Below are positions 7,185 through 13,928 of a DNA stretch of 24,247 nt, one piece after another. A program made the position numbers and the translations under genes. Source of the stretch: an uncultured Prevotella sp. (lineage in GTDB: Bacteria > Bacteroidota > Bacteroidia > Bacteroidales > Bacteroidaceae); contig USRA01000031.1 of NCBI GenBank assembly GCA_900557035.1, forward strand, positions 1 to 24,247. The letters are read 5' to 3'. Within the stretch, counting starts at the first letter, position 1, and the number at the start of each line of letters is the position of its first letter. Under the pieces are notes generated by a model. It ran no database searches. It saw only the letters and a program-made list of their open reading frames with translations, and was not told the origin of the DNA.

Positions 7185-8918
7185 ATGAATAGAATTTATC
7201 CTACTCTCAGTTTCATATTGCTGCTCGGTTTGCATGCAACACCAAGCTTTTCGCAGAACGATGACTTTGTGAAACAGTTCCAGCAGTCAAGACAGGCAAT
7301 GCTGGATGATTACAACAAGTTCCGCAACACCATACTTACCGACTACGATAAGTATATGCAAGGCGTATGGAAAGAATACAAGAAGTTTAAGGGAGATGTG
7401 CGCTCGCAGGTTCCTAAGCCTAAGACACCACCAACATATACAGCTCCGAAACAGCCGGAGAAACCGGTTACCGTGAAGCCTAAGATGCCGGTAAGCCCAA
7501 TCCTGATTCCGGAAGGCGGATTCGGAGATCTCGTAAACAGACCCGACCTCTCGAAGGTACCAGCCCTGCCAGACGATCCGCTGGCTAAGGTTCCTGCCGT
7601 TCCGGTAACTCCGGAAACTCCTGCAGAACCGGAGACTCCGAAGAAACCAGATCCAAAGGCTCCTACCGTCCGACCAAAAATAGAGCCGGTGAACAAACCG
7701 AAACTGCCAGAGGTGAAGCCTGATATTCCAGACATCGAATATACCGGTTCGGGTATCGAACTGCCGCTGATGCCTGCCGTAGCAGCCGTACCAATCATGC
7801 CTGCCCTGCCAAACGTGCCTCACGTCAACATTCCGGCAAGCAAGCAGACCTTCGATGTCAACTTCTATGGTGCAACCCTGCAGATGCAGAAGGCAACCCC
7901 ACTCGCTTCCATGAGCATCAGCTCTACAGAGGATGTGGTGAACTACTGGAAGAATCTCAAGAAATCAGACCTCAAGGAAGTAACCCAGGCTTTCGCCACC
8001 GAATCGCGCAAGATGGGACTCAGCGACTGGGGTTCTGCCATGCTCGTAGAGAAATACATCGATACCGCCATGCCAAACGCCAGCCAGAACGAGAAGATCA
8101 TCGCTTCGCAGTATGTGCTAGCCAACTGCGGCTATAACGTACGCCTCGCCCTATGCGGCAACCACGTGGCGATGCTCATCCCTTACGTAGAGCACGTATT
8201 CGAGAAGTCGTATCTCAACATCGATGGCAAGCGCTACTACATCTATCCAAATGTAGAGGATGAAGGTTCCTTCCGTTCCTGCGAACTGCCTAAGGGCGCA
8301 GAGCTGGGTAAGGATATGGGACTGAGATTCACCGGCAAGATCGTGATTGGCGATGAAGCCAAGCCGTTCAGATATGAAGCTGCGGGCATCACCCTGCAGG
8401 GCGAAGTACCAACCGGCGTCATGCCGCTGCTCGATGAATACCCTATCATAGATATTCCTACCGTAGCCGCATCTGTAGTAGATAAGAGTCTGCGCGACGA
8501 TGTGGTGAAGCAGATCAGAGCACAGGTACAGGATCTCGGCGAACAGGAAGCAGCCAACCGCATCCTGCGATTCATACAGATGGGATTCCCATACGCTACC
8601 GATGATGAGCAGTTCCATCGCGAGAAGTATTTCTACTTCGAGGAAAGTCTCTACTATCCTAAGAATGACTGCGAAGACCGCGCCATCTTCTATGCCTATC
8701 TGGTACACGAGATACTCGGACTCGATGTACATCTCATCCAGTTCACAGGACACGAATGTACAGCCGTAGCCTTCCACGAGCCGGTAGAGAACGGCACCTC
8801 CTATGAGTACAAGGGCAAGAAGTTCTACATCTGCGACCCTACCTACATCGGAGCCAGAATCGGTAAGTGCATGCCTAGCTATGCCAAGGAATCACCACAG
8901 ATAGAAGTATGGTATTGA
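7185..8918 (+). CDS. Secreted proline-rich protein with C-terminal transglutaminase-like domain
   Basis: 577 aa. A Sec signal peptide (MNRIYPTLSFILLLGLHATPSFS, cleavage probably before Gln24) has no lipobox Cys, so periplasmic or secreted. Residues 25-65 are charged and helical. Residues about 68-220 are rich in Pro, Lys, Glu and Val, with repeated PxxP and PETP-like segments, suggesting an extended spacer. The C-terminal part carries a papain/transglutaminase-like triad: Cys496 in PKNDCEDRA, His523 in FTGHECTAVAF and Asp551 in ICDPTYIGA. The reaction (protease, amidase or crosslinker) cannot be told from sequence. Its own promoter precedes it. A transmembrane Ser/Thr kinase is convergent downstream. 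Confidence 0.82.
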   Translation: MNRIYPTLSFILLLGLHATPSFSQNDDFVKQFQQSRQAMLDDYNKFRNTILTDYDKYMQGVWKEYKKFKGDVRSQVPKPKTPPTYTAPKQPEKPVTVKPKMPVSPILIPEGGFGDLVNRPDLSKVPALPDDPLAKVPAVPVTPETPAEPETPKKPDPKAPTVRPKIEPVNKPKLPEVKPDIPDIEYTGSGIELPLMPAVAAVPIMPALPNVPHVNIPASKQTFDVNFYGATLQMQKATPLASMSISSTEDVVNYWKNLKKSDLKEVTQAFATESRKMGLSDWGSAMLVEKYIDTAMPNASQNEKIIASQYVLANCGYNVRLALCGNHVAMLIPYVEHVFEKSYLNIDGKRYYIYPNVEDEGSFRSCELPKGAELGKDMGLRFTGKIVIGDEAKPFRYEAAGITLQGEVPTGVMPLLDEYPIIDIPTVAASVVDKSLRDDVVKQIRAQVQDLGEQEAANRILRFIQMGFPYATDDEQFHREKYFYFEESLYYPKNDCEDRAIFYAYLVHEILGLDVHLIQFTGHECTAVAFHEPVENGTSYEYKGKKFYICDPTYIGARIGKCMPSYAKESPQIEVWY

Positions 8919-8954
8919 TACATATATAATAAGGTATAAACACCTGATATAAGC

Positions 8955-9010
8955 AATAATCATGCAAATAGCCGCATCTCACGTGAGATGCGGCTATTTG
9001 CATGATTATT
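8955..9010. terminator. Perfect 56-bp palindrome, likely bidirectional terminator
   Basis: The 28-nt arm at 8955-8982 is an exact inverted copy of 8983-9010, centred on CACGTG with no spacer. The outer ends are AT-rich (AATAAT...ATTATT), so each strand has a GC-rich core followed by a T-containing tail. It lies between convergent genes and includes the last bases and the stop codon (9008-9006) of the kinase gene. Confidence 0.8.
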
Positions 9011-10268
9011 CATATTCAATGATATTCTCAAACTGATTCCATACAGAATTGCGATAAGCATCGAAGCTGCCTTTTGGAACATACAGAATGACACGCTTGA
9101 AATCGGAAGCGCTGAAGACATCCTGAATCCTGGTCTTCCAGATGACGTTACCGATGACTGGCGGCAAGGCACTTCGGAAACAGATGCTGTGCAGATTCGG
9201 ACTGTTCTCCACCATCTGCCTCATCACATGGAACTTGGTATCCGGGAACACCAGTTTCCTCAAATCAGGCTGATTGGCAAACGCCTTCTTTTCGATTTCA
9301 TCTATCTTATAGGTCATTCCCTGGAAGTTGACCGTCTTAGGTACCTCGATGCAGGAATCCTTGGAATTGGCTGCCCTGACCGATACGACTCCACCACCCC
9401 ACGATTTGTAAGCCAGGTTTCCCACCATAAACTCTGCCACCACATCATATCCACGAGGAGGCTTGTTCACCTTATTATATATAAGCACGCCCGCAGTACT
9501 TACTGCCAACATGCCTGAAGCTATCCAGAAGGCAAGCAGGTTGCGATGCAGAGAAAGAATATGCTGGCGCATGGCGGTTATGTTGGGATATCGCTCCTCC
9601 AACGGACGGAGGCAACGCTTCAATCCCAGGCGATAAGAGAAATTCAGCTTCATCTTATCCAGGATAACGCCCACGCTGTAGATATCATTGCGCACATCAG
9701 TAGGTCCGCCCTTCTGCTGTTCGGGAGAAACATATCCATCTGTTCCCGCCGGTTCTTTCAGTATCGCATAGCTATCCGCATCAGCCAATCCGAAATCTAT
9801 CAGCTTCAGCACGCTTCCATTACGGGTAACCATCATGTTGGAAAGTTTCAGGTCTCGATGCACCACCTGCATGTCGTGTACAAACTCAAGCACCACGAGC
9901 AGCTGGTTGGCGATATGCACCCTTTCCTTCTTGGAATGAGGTTGCAGGAGCCACTCTTCCAGAGTCACTCCATCTATCCATTCCATCACGAGGCATTTAC
10001 CATATCCGTCCACTTCTTCGATACCCGTCACCTCGACAACTCCGGGATGCTGGACATGCTTCATGATGTCGAATTCCTTCTGCAGCAAACCCTGATACAC
10101 CTCGTTGTTACGCACAGCGGGAGCGAGTGCCTTCAAGATCCACCACCTGCCATCACGTTTGGCACGGATAAGGATATTAAAGCCACTAGCCGAGATTTCT
10201 GACATGTTGCTGAACTGCGCAGAAATCGTTTCTGAGGGAGGGAAATAAAAACCCGATACTTGCTCCAT
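9006..10268 (-). CDS. Transmembrane Ser/Thr protein kinase with BspA-like C-terminal region
   Basis: 420 aa from the chosen start. Hanks-type kinase motifs are all present: Lys46 in WWILKAL, HRDLKLSN (catalytic Asp139, Asn144), DFG at 158-160, and GTDGYVSPEQ in place of APE. One transmembrane helix lies at about 245-264 (LLAFWIASGMLAVSTAGVLI). The outer ~150 residues end in a BspA/LRR_5-like repeat (LRKLVFPDTKF, then ILYVPKGSFDAYRNSVW). It is a predicted receptor-like kinase with a cytoplasmic catalytic domain and an extracytoplasmic sensor. The frame stays open to an ATG at 10304, but that lies upstream of the TATCTTTG box (10281-10274), so I chose the ATG at 10268. This implies a nearly leaderless mRNA. 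The substrate is unknown. Confidence 0.88.
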   Translation of the reverse strand: MEQVSGFYFPPSETISAQFSNMSEISASGFNILIRAKRDGRWWILKALAPAVRNNEVYQGLLQKEFDIMKHVQHPGVVEVTGIEEVDGYGKCLVMEWIDGVTLEEWLLQPHSKKERVHIANQLLVVLEFVHDMQVVHRDLKLSNMMVTRNGSVLKLIDFGLADADSYAILKEPAGTDGYVSPEQQKGGPTDVRNDIYSVGVILDKMKLNFSYRLGLKRCLRPLEERYPNITAMRQHILSLHRNLLAFWIASGMLAVSTAGVLIYNKVNKPPRGYDVVAEFMVGNLAYKSWGGGVVSVRAANSKDSCIEVPKTVNFQGMTYKIDEIEKKAFANQPDLRKLVFPDTKFHVMRQMVENSPNLHSICFRSALPPVIGNVIWKTRIQDVFSASDFKRVILYVPKGSFDAYRNSVWNQFENIIEYE

Positions 10269-10273
10269 GCATG

Positions 10274-10281
10274 CAAAGATA
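10274..10281 (-). promoter_or_regulatory. -7 box of the Ser/Thr kinase gene
   Basis: TATCTTTG on the minus strand with only 5 nt between its last G and the chosen ATG (10268). No clear TTTG -33 box is seen. This decides the start, because the more upstream ATG at 10304 would not be transcribed from it. Confidence 0.5.
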
Positions 10282-10341
10282 CAACTTTTTATAGAAACCC
10301 ACACTATTTTTCAACATTTATCTCCTTTTTGAACAAAATCA

Positions 10342-10357
10342 TGGTGATAAATCACCA
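10342..10357. promoter_or_regulatory. 16-bp palindrome, candidate operator in the SDR gene promoter
   Basis: TGGTGATAAATCACCA has perfect 7-bp arms and a 2-nt centre. It occupies the spacer region just upstream of the -7 box at 10366-10373, where a bound repressor would block RNA polymerase. It also lies between the divergent kinase and SDR genes. Confidence 0.45.
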
Positions 10358-10365
10358 AAAAGTCG

Positions 10366-10373
10366 TATCTTTG
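10366..10373 (+). promoter_or_regulatory. -7 box of the SDR-PAP2-miaB unit
   Basis: TATCTTTG about 30 nt before the ATG at 10404, followed by CAGC. The -33 position lacks a proper TTTG and instead holds the left arm of the 10342-10357 palindrome, which suggests regulated or activator-dependent expression. Confidence 0.55.
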
Positions 10374-10403
10374 CAGCCGAAATTGCAATTTTATATATAA
10401 TTA

Positions 10404-11399
10404 ATGAAGATTTTAGTAACGGGTGCATCGGGTTTTATCGGCAGTTACATCGTAGAAGAAGCCTTGCGACAAGGCATGGAAACCTGGGCGGCAGTTCGCC
10501 CTACCAGTTCCAGAAAGTATCTGCAAGACGAGCGCATCCATTTCATCAACCTCAATCTTTCTTCAGAGGAAGAGTTGGAGAAGGAACTCGCTCCGCACGA
10601 GTTCGACTATATAGTGCATGCAGCTGGCGCTACCAAGTGTTTGCATGCAGAGGATTTCTATAAGGTAAACACCGAGGGCACCAAGCACCTGGTGAATGCC
10701 ATCCTTCATCTGGGAATGCCAATCAAGCGATTTGTCTTTGTCAGCTCGCTCAGCATCTTCGGAGCCATCCGTGAGGAGCAACCTTATCAGGAAATCTGCG
10801 AGAACGATGTGCCTAAGCCTAATACGGCATACGGCAAGAGCAAGCTTGCCGCAGAGCGCTATCTCGACAGCATCGGCAACAACTTCCCTTATATCATCCT
10901 GCGCCCTACCGGCGTATATGGACCAAGAGAAAAAGACTATTTCCTCATGGCGCAGAGCATCAAGCAGCATGTGGATTTTGCTGTAGGATTCAAGCGCCAG
11001 GACATCACCTTCGTATATGTTCAGGATGTGGTACAGGCTGTTTTCCTTGCCCTGGACCATGGTATGAACGGCAGAAAATACTTCCTCAGCGATGGAGAAG
11101 TTTACCAGTCGGAAGCTTTCAGCAACCTGATTCATAAAGAATTGGGCAATCCATGGATGTTGCGCATCAAGGCTCCTATCTGGGTGCTCCGCATCGTAAC
11201 CTTCTTAGGCGAGTATCTCGGCAGAATGACCGGTAGGATGTCGGCACTGAACAATGATAAGTATAACATCCTGAAACAACGCAACTGGCGTTGCGACATC
11301 GAACCAGCTATGGATGAGCTGGGATATCATCCCCACTATCCATTGGAAAGAGGCGTAAAGCTTGCCATCAAGTGGTACAAGGATAACGGATGGCTGTAA
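10404..11399 (+). CDS. NAD(P)-dependent epimerase/dehydratase (extended SDR)
   Basis: 331 aa, a typical extended-SDR length. The Rossmann glycine motif TGASGFIG is at residues 6-13, an acidic/hydrophobic NLNL segment follows beta-3, HAAGATK is the NAG-type stabilising motif, VSSLSIFG carries the catalytic Ser region, and YGKSK gives Tyr143 and Lys147. LRPTGVYGPRE is the usual post-catalytic segment. The substrate is probably a nucleotide sugar or a sterol/dihydroflavonol-like alcohol and cannot be assigned. It is the first gene of a likely three-gene unit with the PAP2 protein (45-bp gap) and miaB. Confidence 0.85.
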   Translation: MKILVTGASGFIGSYIVEEALRQGMETWAAVRPTSSRKYLQDERIHFINLNLSSEEELEKELAPHEFDYIVHAAGATKCLHAEDFYKVNTEGTKHLVNAILHLGMPIKRFVFVSSLSIFGAIREEQPYQEICENDVPKPNTAYGKSKLAAERYLDSIGNNFPYIILRPTGVYGPREKDYFLMAQSIKQHVDFAVGFKRQDITFVYVQDVVQAVFLALDHGMNGRKYFLSDGEVYQSEAFSNLIHKELGNPWMLRIKAPIWVLRIVTFLGEYLGRMTGRMSALNNDKYNILKQRNWRCDIEPAMDELGYHPHYPLERGVKLAIKWYKDNGWL

Positions 11400-11444
11400 A
11401 AAAGCATATCATAAAGTTCAAATCTCAAAGTTCAAAGTAACACC

Positions 11445-12398
11445 GTGATAAAAGATTATTTTAAGATAGAAAAGAACCCCAAGAAGGGACTCCTGCCACT
11501 GGAATGGGTGATGCTGGGCTATATGGCGATAACAGTCATCACCATGCTCTTTACCTTTACCAAGGTAGTGAATCCGGAGTCGATGCTTTGGGGCAGGTTG
11601 AGAATTCTGGTCATGACCCTCGCCCTTTGGGGCGTATATCGCATGATTCCATGCAGGATAACGAAGATGGTGCGCATCATAGCACAGATCGCCCTGCTTG
11701 CCTGGTGGTATCCAGACACTTACGAAATCAACCGCATATTCCCCAACCTCGACCATCTCTTTGCGGGATGGGAACAGGATCTCTTCGGATGCCAGCCTGC
11801 CCTGCTCTTTGCCAAGGCACTGCCATGGGCGGTAGTGAGCGAACTGATGTCGATGGGATACTTCATGTATTATCCGATGATAGCAGCGGTAGTACTCTAC
11901 TATTTCTTCTGCAGATACTATGAGGCAGAACGGGTTAGCTTTGTACTGCTTGCCAGCTTCTTCATCTACTATCTCATCTACATCTACGTGCCGGTGGTAG
12001 GACCCACGTTCTACTTCGACGCCGTAGGAGTGCAGGATATTGCCAAGGGCATCTTCCCGGCAATGGGCGATTACTTCAGCACCCATACCAACTGTCTGCC
12101 AACCCCAGGCTATACCGACGGAATCTTCTACCAGCTCGTAGAGGATGCCAAGGAAGCAGGAGAGCGACCTACCGCCGCCTTCCCGAGTTCGCACGTGGGC
12201 GTAAGCACCATCTGCATGCTCCTTGCCTGGCACAGCAGAAACCGCAAGCTGCTCTTCACCATGCTGCCATTCTACATCTTCCTGTGTATGGCTACCGTGT
12301 ATATCCAGGCGCATTATCTCATCGATGCCATCGCCGGATGGATCTCTGCCGTAGTCATCTACTTCATGCTGATGGCAGTTTCAAAGAACATGAAATGA
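11445..12398 (+). CDS. PAP2-superfamily membrane protein (lipid phosphatase or inositolphosphoceramide-synthase-like)
   Basis: 317 aa with several hydrophobic helices. The PAP2 motifs are present: GERPTAAFPSSHVG (residues 239-252, His250) and the third motif YIQAHYLIDAIAG (His290, Asp294). The first Lys/Arg motif is represented by Lys236 and Arg241. The architecture resembles the PAP2_3/Aur1 group, which includes bacterial inositol-phosphoceramide synthases, as well as generic lipid phosphatases. The start is a GTG at 11445; no nearer ATG fits the first helix. Neighbouring lipid-envelope genes suggest membrane lipid or lipid A headgroup chemistry, but the substrate is an inference. Confidence 0.75.
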   Translation: MIKDYFKIEKNPKKGLLPLEWVMLGYMAITVITMLFTFTKVVNPESMLWGRLRILVMTLALWGVYRMIPCRITKMVRIIAQIALLAWWYPDTYEINRIFPNLDHLFAGWEQDLFGCQPALLFAKALPWAVVSELMSMGYFMYYPMIAAVVLYYFFCRYYEAERVSFVLLASFFIYYLIYIYVPVVGPTFYFDAVGVQDIAKGIFPAMGDYFSTHTNCLPTPGYTDGIFYQLVEDAKEAGERPTAAFPSSHVGVSTICMLLAWHSRNRKLLFTMLPFYIFLCMATVYIQAHYLIDAIAGWISAVVIYFMLMAVSKNMK

Positions 12399-12468
12399 TG
12401 CGGCATGGAAGATACAGGAAAGAAATCATTTTAATACATCAAACATAAATTAGAATTCATCTAGAACA

Positions 12469-13803
12469 ATGAAGAAACTATTTATTGAAACTTATGGCTG
12501 CCAGATGAACGTGGCAGACAGTGAGGTAGTTGCCTCTGTGATGCAGATGGCTGGCTACGAAATTTGTGAGAAAGAAGAAGAGGCTGATGCCATCTTCCTG
12601 AACACCTGCAGTATCCGCGAGAATGCGGAGAACAAGATTTACCATCGCCTTGACACCCTGCATGCTGAGCAGAAGAAGGGAAGAAAGGTGATTCTCGGCG
12701 TATTGGGCTGTATGGCGGAACGAGTGAAGGATGACCTCATCCAGAACCACTATGCCAACCTGGTCTGTGGACCAGACAGCTATCTCAACCTGCCGGATAT
12801 GATTGCGCAGTGCGAGATGGGTACCAATGCCATCAACATAGAACTTTCAAAGACCGAGACCTACCGTGACATCGTGCCTCAGCGCATCGGTGGCAACAGA
12901 GTGAGCGGTTTCGTAAGCATCATGCGTGGCTGCAACAACTTCTGCCACTATTGCATCGTGCCTTATACTCGTGGACGTGAGCGCAGCCGTGATGCAGAGA
13001 GCATCCTGCGTGAGGTGCGCGACCTGCACGACCGTGGTTTCAAGGAGGTTACCCTGCTGGGACAGAACGTAAACAGCTATGGTCTCTCTCCATCGGGCAA
13101 GCGCGAGGAAGGCAGTCTTTCCTTCGCCGAGCTCCTTCACATGGTAGCCCAGGCAGTGCCAGACATGCGTGTACGCTTCACCACCTCTAACCCAGAGGAT
13201 ATGACCGAGGACATCCTCCAGGCAATCGCCGATGAGCCAAACCTCTGCAAGCACATCCATTTCCCAGCCCAGAGCGGAAGCAACAAGATACTGAATCTGA
13301 TGAACCGCAAATACACCCGTGAGGAGTATCTGCAGCGCATCGCCGACATCAAGCGCATCATCCCAGGCTGCGGCATCACCACCGACATCTTCGTGGGTTA
13401 TCACGATGAGACCGAAGAAGACCATCAGGAAACTCTCTCGCTGGTGAAGGAAGTAGGCTTCGACAGCGCCTTCATGTTCAAATATTCAGAGCGCCCGGGT
13501 ACCTACGCAGCCAAGCATCTGCCAGACAACGTTTCTGAGGAAACCAAGATAGCTCGCCTCAACGAGCTGATCAAACTGCAGACCGAGGTGAGCGCCGAAC
13601 AGAACAAGAAGGACGAGGGCAAGGAATTCACCATCCTCATCGAGAACTTCAGCAAGCGCAGCCGTGAGCAGATGATGGGTCGTACCGAACAGAACAAGGC
13701 AGTGGTCATCGACAAGGGTAACCACCACATCGGAGAGTTCGTAAAGGTCCGCATCACCGGTTCTACCTCTGCTACCCTCTTCGGAGAGGAAGTTAAAGAA
13801 TAA
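12469..13803 (+). CDS. miaB: tRNA-2-methylthio-N6-dimethylallyladenosine synthase
   Basis: Radical-SAM methylthiotransferase that adds the methylthio group to i6A37 of tRNAs reading UNN codons. It has 444 aa, the normal length. The N-terminal UPF0004 domain carries the three auxiliary-cluster cysteines (Cys11 in YGCQMN, Cys47 in NTCSIREN, Cys81 in GCMAERV). The radical-SAM CxxxCxxC is in RGCNNFCHYCIVPYTRGRE (Cys155, 159, 162). The C-terminal ~65 residues look like a TRAM RNA-binding domain. YGCQMN and the intact RGRERSR distinguish it from RimO and MtaB. It is 70 bp downstream of the PAP2 gene, with no obvious promoter of its own. Confidence 0.95.
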   Translation: MKKLFIETYGCQMNVADSEVVASVMQMAGYEICEKEEEADAIFLNTCSIRENAENKIYHRLDTLHAEQKKGRKVILGVLGCMAERVKDDLIQNHYANLVCGPDSYLNLPDMIAQCEMGTNAINIELSKTETYRDIVPQRIGGNRVSGFVSIMRGCNNFCHYCIVPYTRGRERSRDAESILREVRDLHDRGFKEVTLLGQNVNSYGLSPSGKREEGSLSFAELLHMVAQAVPDMRVRFTTSNPEDMTEDILQAIADEPNLCKHIHFPAQSGSNKILNLMNRKYTREEYLQRIADIKRIIPGCGITTDIFVGYHDETEEDHQETLSLVKEVGFDSAFMFKYSERPGTYAAKHLPDNVSEETKIARLNELIKLQTEVSAEQNKKDEGKEFTILIENFSKRSREQMMGRTEQNKAVVIDKGNHHIGEFVKVRITGSTSATLFGEEVKE

Positions 13804-13877
13804 CAATTGCTCTTTAAAAGAAGAAAAACGGAGCAAAAAAGACTCTCCGATAAGAAAAAACTGAATAAAAGAAAAGA

Positions 13878-13903
13878 AAGACCGCCAAAAGTTTGGCGGT
13901 CTT
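13878..13903 (+). terminator. Hairpin after miaB, overlapping the next promoter
   Basis: AAGACCGCCAAA and TTTGGCGGTCTT form a 12-bp perfect stem with a 2-nt centre. Only a weak T-run (CTTCCTT) follows on the plus strand. The TTTG at 13892-13895 inside the right arm also serves as the -33 box of the next gene. Confidence 0.6.
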
Positions 13904-13923
13904 CCTTAAAAACACTATATTTG
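13892..13923 (+). promoter_or_regulatory. Promoter of the MsbA-like exporter gene
   Basis: TTTG at 13892-13895, a 20-bp spacer and TATATTTG at 13916-13923, an excellent consensus match. Only 5 nt separate the -7 box from the ATG at 13929, so the transcript is probably leaderless. This also rules out the upstream ATG at 13893. Confidence 0.7.
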
Positions 13924-13928
13924 CACCT

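Noticed and set aside
10269..10304. Longer start for the Ser/Thr kinase (ATG at 10304)
   Set aside because: The added 12 residues overlap the TATCTTTG promoter box and do not resemble a kinase N-terminus.
11418..12314. 298-aa minus-strand ORF
   Set aside because: It mirrors the PAP2 gene and has an implausible His/Glu/Tyr-rich composition.
13893..13928. Longer start for the ABC exporter (ATG at 13893)
   Set aside because: The extra 12 residues come from the terminator/promoter segment. The -7 box at 13916-13923 would lie inside the coding region.
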